Positions 60,959 to 64,000 of a stretch of DNA of 64,000 nt are shown one piece after another (positions within the stretch are counted from its first letter, which is position 1; every line of letters begins with the position of its first letter). Location: NCBI RefSeq assembly GCF_019232825.1, contig NZ_JAFAND010000043.1, forward strand, positions 38,309-102,308, written 5' to 3'. Made by a program: the position numbers and the translations under genes. Below the pieces are notes generated by a model. It was not told the origin of the DNA and did not search any database. It was given only the letters and a program-made list of their open reading frames with translations. The DNA comes from Paludibacterium sp. Its GTDB lineage: Bacteria > Pseudomonadota > Gammaproteobacteria > Burkholderiales > Chromobacteriaceae.

Positions 60959-61999
60959 TCAATGCAGCAGTGTGTAAGCCATTTCGTCGGGGTCGCACGC
61001 TGGCGGCGCACCCACACCGTAGAGCCAGACGTTTCCGCCCAGGCGCAACCCCGCCCCGGCATCGAGCCTGGGCGGCGGCACGTCGCGCCGGTCGAGCACC
61101 AGCGTGACGTCAACCGCCAAGCCGTGCCCCAGCGCATGCTGCACCAGCGCTTTTAACGCGTCGGCCGCCGGACCGCCGGGTTGCAGCGCATCGAACGACG
61201 CGCGTCGCATCGGCCCAAGCCGTAGCGACAACTTGGTCTGACGGTCCCAGGCGCGTTGACCGGCAAACGCCGACAGCCCCAACTCGCACGCGGCGGCGCC
61301 CAACTGGCTTTGTTCGGCCGGGGGCAGGAGGATCCATTGCCCAACGAACTGTTCGAGCTCTGCCGGTACGGAGAAGAACCCCTGCACCAACGCGGCCAGT
61401 GCCTGAGCCGACAGCGGCTTCTGGCTCAGAAGACCCGCGTAATAGGCGAAAAGATTCTCGTCGAGCGTTTCCTGCGCGCGCATGCGGCCACGCAACTGCG
61501 ACAGACCGACGCCGGCAAAGTCGAGCAGATTGCGGGTAAAACCGTCCGCCTCGCCCGCCTCGACGCCGACCCAAAAGCGGTATTTGCGCCAAGCGCCGTA
61601 AAACAACGAGAGCGCACGATGGCTGAACAGATCGAAAAAGGCATGCGCGGACGTGTCTTGGGCTTGGATACGCCGTTCGATCAGTAGCTCGGTGTAGGCC
61701 GTCGGCAACGCGCCGGAGGGGCCGGTCAGCCCCATGAAACTGACCATCAGTTCATCGTGCGTATCGTCCGCGGGTTCGTGGCGCTGCGGCTGGCGGTAAG
61801 ACACCAGTTCGCTTGCCGGAAAAGAGAGCGTCGCCGGGGTGCGAAAGCGTAATCGCGCCGGCAGCCAACCGCCGCGCGGCGCGCGCTCGCGCGCAAACAG
61901 GCCCAGCAGCCGCGCGGCCTGGAAAAAGCCGAAACGCGGGGCCTGCTCGGCCAGCTCGGCGTCTAGATCACGAGTGCCTGACCGGCTCTGGCGGGCCAT
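60959..61999 (-). CDS. tssG: T6SS baseplate protein TssG
   Basis: Baseplate wedge subunit that works with TssF, TssE and TssK. The 346-aa protein has the ImpH/VasB-type opening (RFGFFQAARLLGLFARERAPRGGWLPARLRFRTPATLSFPASEL) and FMGLTGPSGALPTAYTELLIER, the diagnostic block. ATG 61999 lies 37 nt inside the tssF 3' end, so translation is coupled. Confidence 0.93.
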   Translation of the reverse strand: MARQSRSGTRDLDAELAEQAPRFGFFQAARLLGLFARERAPRGGWLPARLRFRTPATLSFPASELVSYRQPQRHEPADDTHDELMVSFMGLTGPSGALPTAYTELLIERRIQAQDTSAHAFFDLFSHRALSLFYGAWRKYRFWVGVEAGEADGFTRNLLDFAGVGLSQLRGRMRAQETLDENLFAYYAGLLSQKPLSAQALAALVQGFFSVPAELEQFVGQWILLPPAEQSQLGAAACELGLSAFAGQRAWDRQTKLSLRLGPMRRASFDALQPGGPAADALKALVQHALGHGLAVDVTLVLDRRDVPPPRLDAGAGLRLGGNVWLYGVGAPPACDPDEMAYTLLH

Positions 62000-63822
62000 T
62001 GCGCGATTTCCTCCTGATTGGGTCCGGCATGCACATGCAGGCGGGTGAAGCTGTTCGGGGTGCAATACAGGGCGAAGAAGCGTTCCAGCAGCGAGGCGAA
62101 CAAATAAGGGCTGCCGCCGACGTAATGGTCTTCGTCCAAGGTGAGATGGATGGCCGTGCCGCGTACGAAGCCGGAGAAATCGCGCCCGTTGACACGGGTC
62201 ACCGCCGGCTCGCTCCGTACCGACAGAATGCCCTGGATCTGCCGCTGGTTGGCGGCCGACTCGCTGAGGTTGTAGAGCGCCAGCATTTCTTGCAGCGCCT
62301 GATGACCGGCATCGACGATCGACAAGTAGTTGAGCGACAGATGCGAAATCAGCCGCCATTGCAGGCCGCGTTTGCCTGGACAGCGCTGGCTTGGGCTCGG
62401 TTTGCGCAGCATGCGCACACGTTTGACCACCGAATGCCCCGGCAAAGTGAAATCCGCCCGCTGGCTGGCTTGCCCGCCGCCGAACGGCATCTGCTCGGGC
62501 AAATCGCGGTTGCTGCACAATAGTTCCAGGCTGAGCACTTCGCTCGCCGGCCGTACCGGATTAAACGCCAAATCGACCAGGTGAATGTCGACGTCGCTGC
62601 CGCGATCGCCGCCACGCGGCGACGCCTCGCGGCTGGCATGCCAATAGAAGCGCGGCGCATCCTCTCCCGTGCCGTGCCGCAACGCATAAAACGGCAGCAC
62701 TTCCTCAGTCAGCTCGCCCTCTCCGCTCTTTTCCACCCGCGTCACCTTGCGAATCTGCACCACTTCAAAGGCTTGCGGACGGCGCGCGTCGACAGTCACC
62801 GGATAGGCGGCCTTGTGGTGCGTCACCCGGATCGGTTCGCCCGGATGAGGAAACAAATTGATCATCGGCGTGCAACCAAGCTTGAAATGCTGCGGCTGCA
62901 AACCAGTCAGCAGCCGATGGTGGCGTTCGGCATCGGGAAACGCGGACAAGAAGCAACGGATCTGTAGCCGGTCGCCATCCAGCATGCGCACCGCGCCGGC
63001 CAGCTGCTGGAAATCGACGAAAAGGAACTTGTCGGGAAAGCAGAAATACTCGGTCAGCAGCGCGTAGCCTTGGAACGATCGCTCGTCATAATCGAGCATG
63101 CGCTCGTCACGACCGAAGCCGACCGTTTGAATCGCGCTGGCCGGCAGCGTGGCGCTTTTCGCCGGGTCGGCGCGTCCGTCGCTGATTTGCAGCCGCAGCA
63201 CCTTGGATAACAGCAGTTCGTACAGCAAGTGCATCGGCGCCGCTTCGCCATCGAGGAAAAAGCGCAAGCTTTGCAGATCGATGCCGTTGACCGGCAGACC
63301 GCCTTGAGTCTGGCATTCCAGCGTCAGCACGGCGGCGGCGTCCGGCGCCAGGCGGTGCAGATGTGGCGAAGCGCTGGTCAACTCAATGCGAGCGTCGGTC
63401 AACGTCAGCGGGTACAGATCGACTGGATAGCAACTGCGGAATTTGCAGGCGACGCCCGAGAGCGGTTGCGCGTGCGCGATCTGTCCGCGTTCGACGCGGT
63501 AACGCTTGGCGATTTCCGGCCGCGCCGCGTCACATTCGAATTGCACGATGGTGGCGGATGGGACCGGCTGCTGGTAATGCGGATAGAGCACATCCAGGAA
63601 GCTGGCGGCGATTTCAGGGTACTCGTCGTCCAACTTCTTATGGACGCGCGCCGCCAAAAAGGCAAATGACTCGATGAGCCGTTCGGTGTGCGGGTCCTCG
63701 CACTGTTCGCCTTCCAATTGCAGCCGGCCGGCAATTTTCGGGTAGCGGCGGGCAAACTCGCCGGACAACTCGCGTAAATGGCTTAACTCACGTTCGTAAT
63801 ACGGCAACAGGGTATCAAGCAT
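61963..63822 (-). CDS. tssF: T6SS baseplate protein TssF
   Basis: Major baseplate wedge protein (ImpG/VasA). The 619-aa protein begins MLDTLLPYYERELSHLRELSGEFARRYPKIAGRLQLEGEQCEDPHTERLIESFAFLAARVHKKLDDEYPEIAASFLDVLYPHYQQPVPS, a nearly invariant TssF start. ATG 63822 is used (an upstream in-frame start would add about 10 residues without family support). It is the first gene of this run in the window; tssE is not found upstream within 178 bp. Confidence 0.95.
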   Translation of the reverse strand: MLDTLLPYYERELSHLRELSGEFARRYPKIAGRLQLEGEQCEDPHTERLIESFAFLAARVHKKLDDEYPEIAASFLDVLYPHYQQPVPSATIVQFECDAARPEIAKRYRVERGQIAHAQPLSGVACKFRSCYPVDLYPLTLTDARIELTSASPHLHRLAPDAAAVLTLECQTQGGLPVNGIDLQSLRFFLDGEAAPMHLLYELLLSKVLRLQISDGRADPAKSATLPASAIQTVGFGRDERMLDYDERSFQGYALLTEYFCFPDKFLFVDFQQLAGAVRMLDGDRLQIRCFLSAFPDAERHHRLLTGLQPQHFKLGCTPMINLFPHPGEPIRVTHHKAAYPVTVDARRPQAFEVVQIRKVTRVEKSGEGELTEEVLPFYALRHGTGEDAPRFYWHASREASPRGGDRGSDVDIHLVDLAFNPVRPASEVLSLELLCSNRDLPEQMPFGGGQASQRADFTLPGHSVVKRVRMLRKPSPSQRCPGKRGLQWRLISHLSLNYLSIVDAGHQALQEMLALYNLSESAANQRQIQGILSVRSEPAVTRVNGRDFSGFVRGTAIHLTLDEDHYVGGSPYLFASLLERFFALYCTPNSFTRLHVHAGPNQEEIAQWPARAGQALVI

Positions 63823-63948
63823 GAGGTCGTTTTTCTTGACGTCAGGACCCAAACAAGCGTCCGCAGGCTTACATAGGCCAGCCTATTCGGGATAAGAGCC
63901 GACGGCGGCGCGACAACGAAATACCGAACAATGCCAATAAAGATTTAC

Positions 63949-63968
63949 ATTGTCAAAACAATGACAAT
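63949..63968. promoter_or_regulatory. Dyad in the AT-rich region upstream of tssF
   Basis: ATTGTCA-aaacaa-TGACAAT, a perfect 7+7 inverted repeat, about 127 bp upstream of the tssF start, in the 178-bp stretch to the window edge. This stretch has no gene and is far more AT-rich than its surroundings. It is a candidate operator or promoter element for the T6SS operon. Confidence 0.4.
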
Positions 63969-64000
63969 CAACTATGACGATTTCTGATTTATACGAACAT

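Noticed and set aside
1..64000. tRNA, rRNA, CRISPR arrays, prophage integrase genes
   Set aside because: No cloverleaf-like segments, direct repeat-spacer arrays or integrase-like proteins were found in the gaps; by-eye inspection only.

Overview
The window reads as one continuous stretch of a Gram-negative betaproteobacterial chromosome, GC-rich and densely coded on both strands. The bamA-ompH-lpxD-fabZ-lpxA-lpxB-rnhB order, the riboflavin/nusB/thiL/pgpA run, yqjD-yqjE-yqjK, nrdD-nrdG and the overall gene mix suggest Neisseriales (Chromobacteriaceae-like). That placement is inference from gene content, not from a database comparison. No rRNA, tRNA, prophage, complete insertion sequence or CRISPR array was seen.

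Layout. 1-7.7 kb: end of bamA, then Skp, the lipid A/fatty-acid genes, RNase HII, a DNA repair glycosylase, a small protein and a [2Fe-2S] ferredoxin. 7.7-12.1 kb (minus): an orphan FliD-like protein, a DUF1345/DUF2827 pair and yqjK-yqjE-yqjD. 12.4-17.1 kb: cysK, uspA, an ArsR regulator, a diguanylate cyclase, moaA and a zinc-ribbon MscL. 17.1-22.1 kb: a citrate synthase with a DNA-binding head facing a CoA-transferase, a LysR regulator, a TMEM175-type channel and DUF190. 22.1-24.7 kb: anaerobic ribonucleotide reductase nrdD-nrdG behind two apparent NrdR boxes. 24.9-29.2 kb: ribE-ribBX-ribH-nusB-thiL-pgpA. 29.3-42.4 kb: a second diguanylate cyclase, a secreted hydrolase, a DUF1615 lipoprotein, an esterase-like protein with a cysteine nucleophile, a YdeP-type molybdoenzyme behind a Fur-like box, an M16 peptidase, a small basic gene with a hairpin inside its reading frame, a GNAT and an unknown Ser/Ala-rich protein. 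42.4-50.6 kb: a HigBA-type toxin-antitoxin pair, a small unknown gene behind a riboswitch-like leader, then TetR facing an RND efflux operon. 50.6-55.5 kb: a copper-type pair, SHOCT, an M9 collagenase and murJ. 55.5-63.8 kb (minus): type VI secretion genes tssF-tssG-tssH, an unknown membrane protein, PAAR and tssA.

The three observations I rate highest are these. (1) A folded leader of about 135 nt on the minus strand (43618-43752), with a terminator and a competing pairing, upstream of an orphan 112-aa gene; it matches no riboswitch class I can recall. (2) A small basic gene (41041-41238) with an intrinsic-terminator-like hairpin inside the coding frame, an arrangement like that of arfA genes that rely on non-stop mRNA. 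(3) A family of CTAG-flanked miniature inverted-repeat elements between convergent genes, whose duplicated CTAG supplies stop codons to the neighbours; an uninterrupted CTAG shared by two convergent stops lies at 31073-31076.
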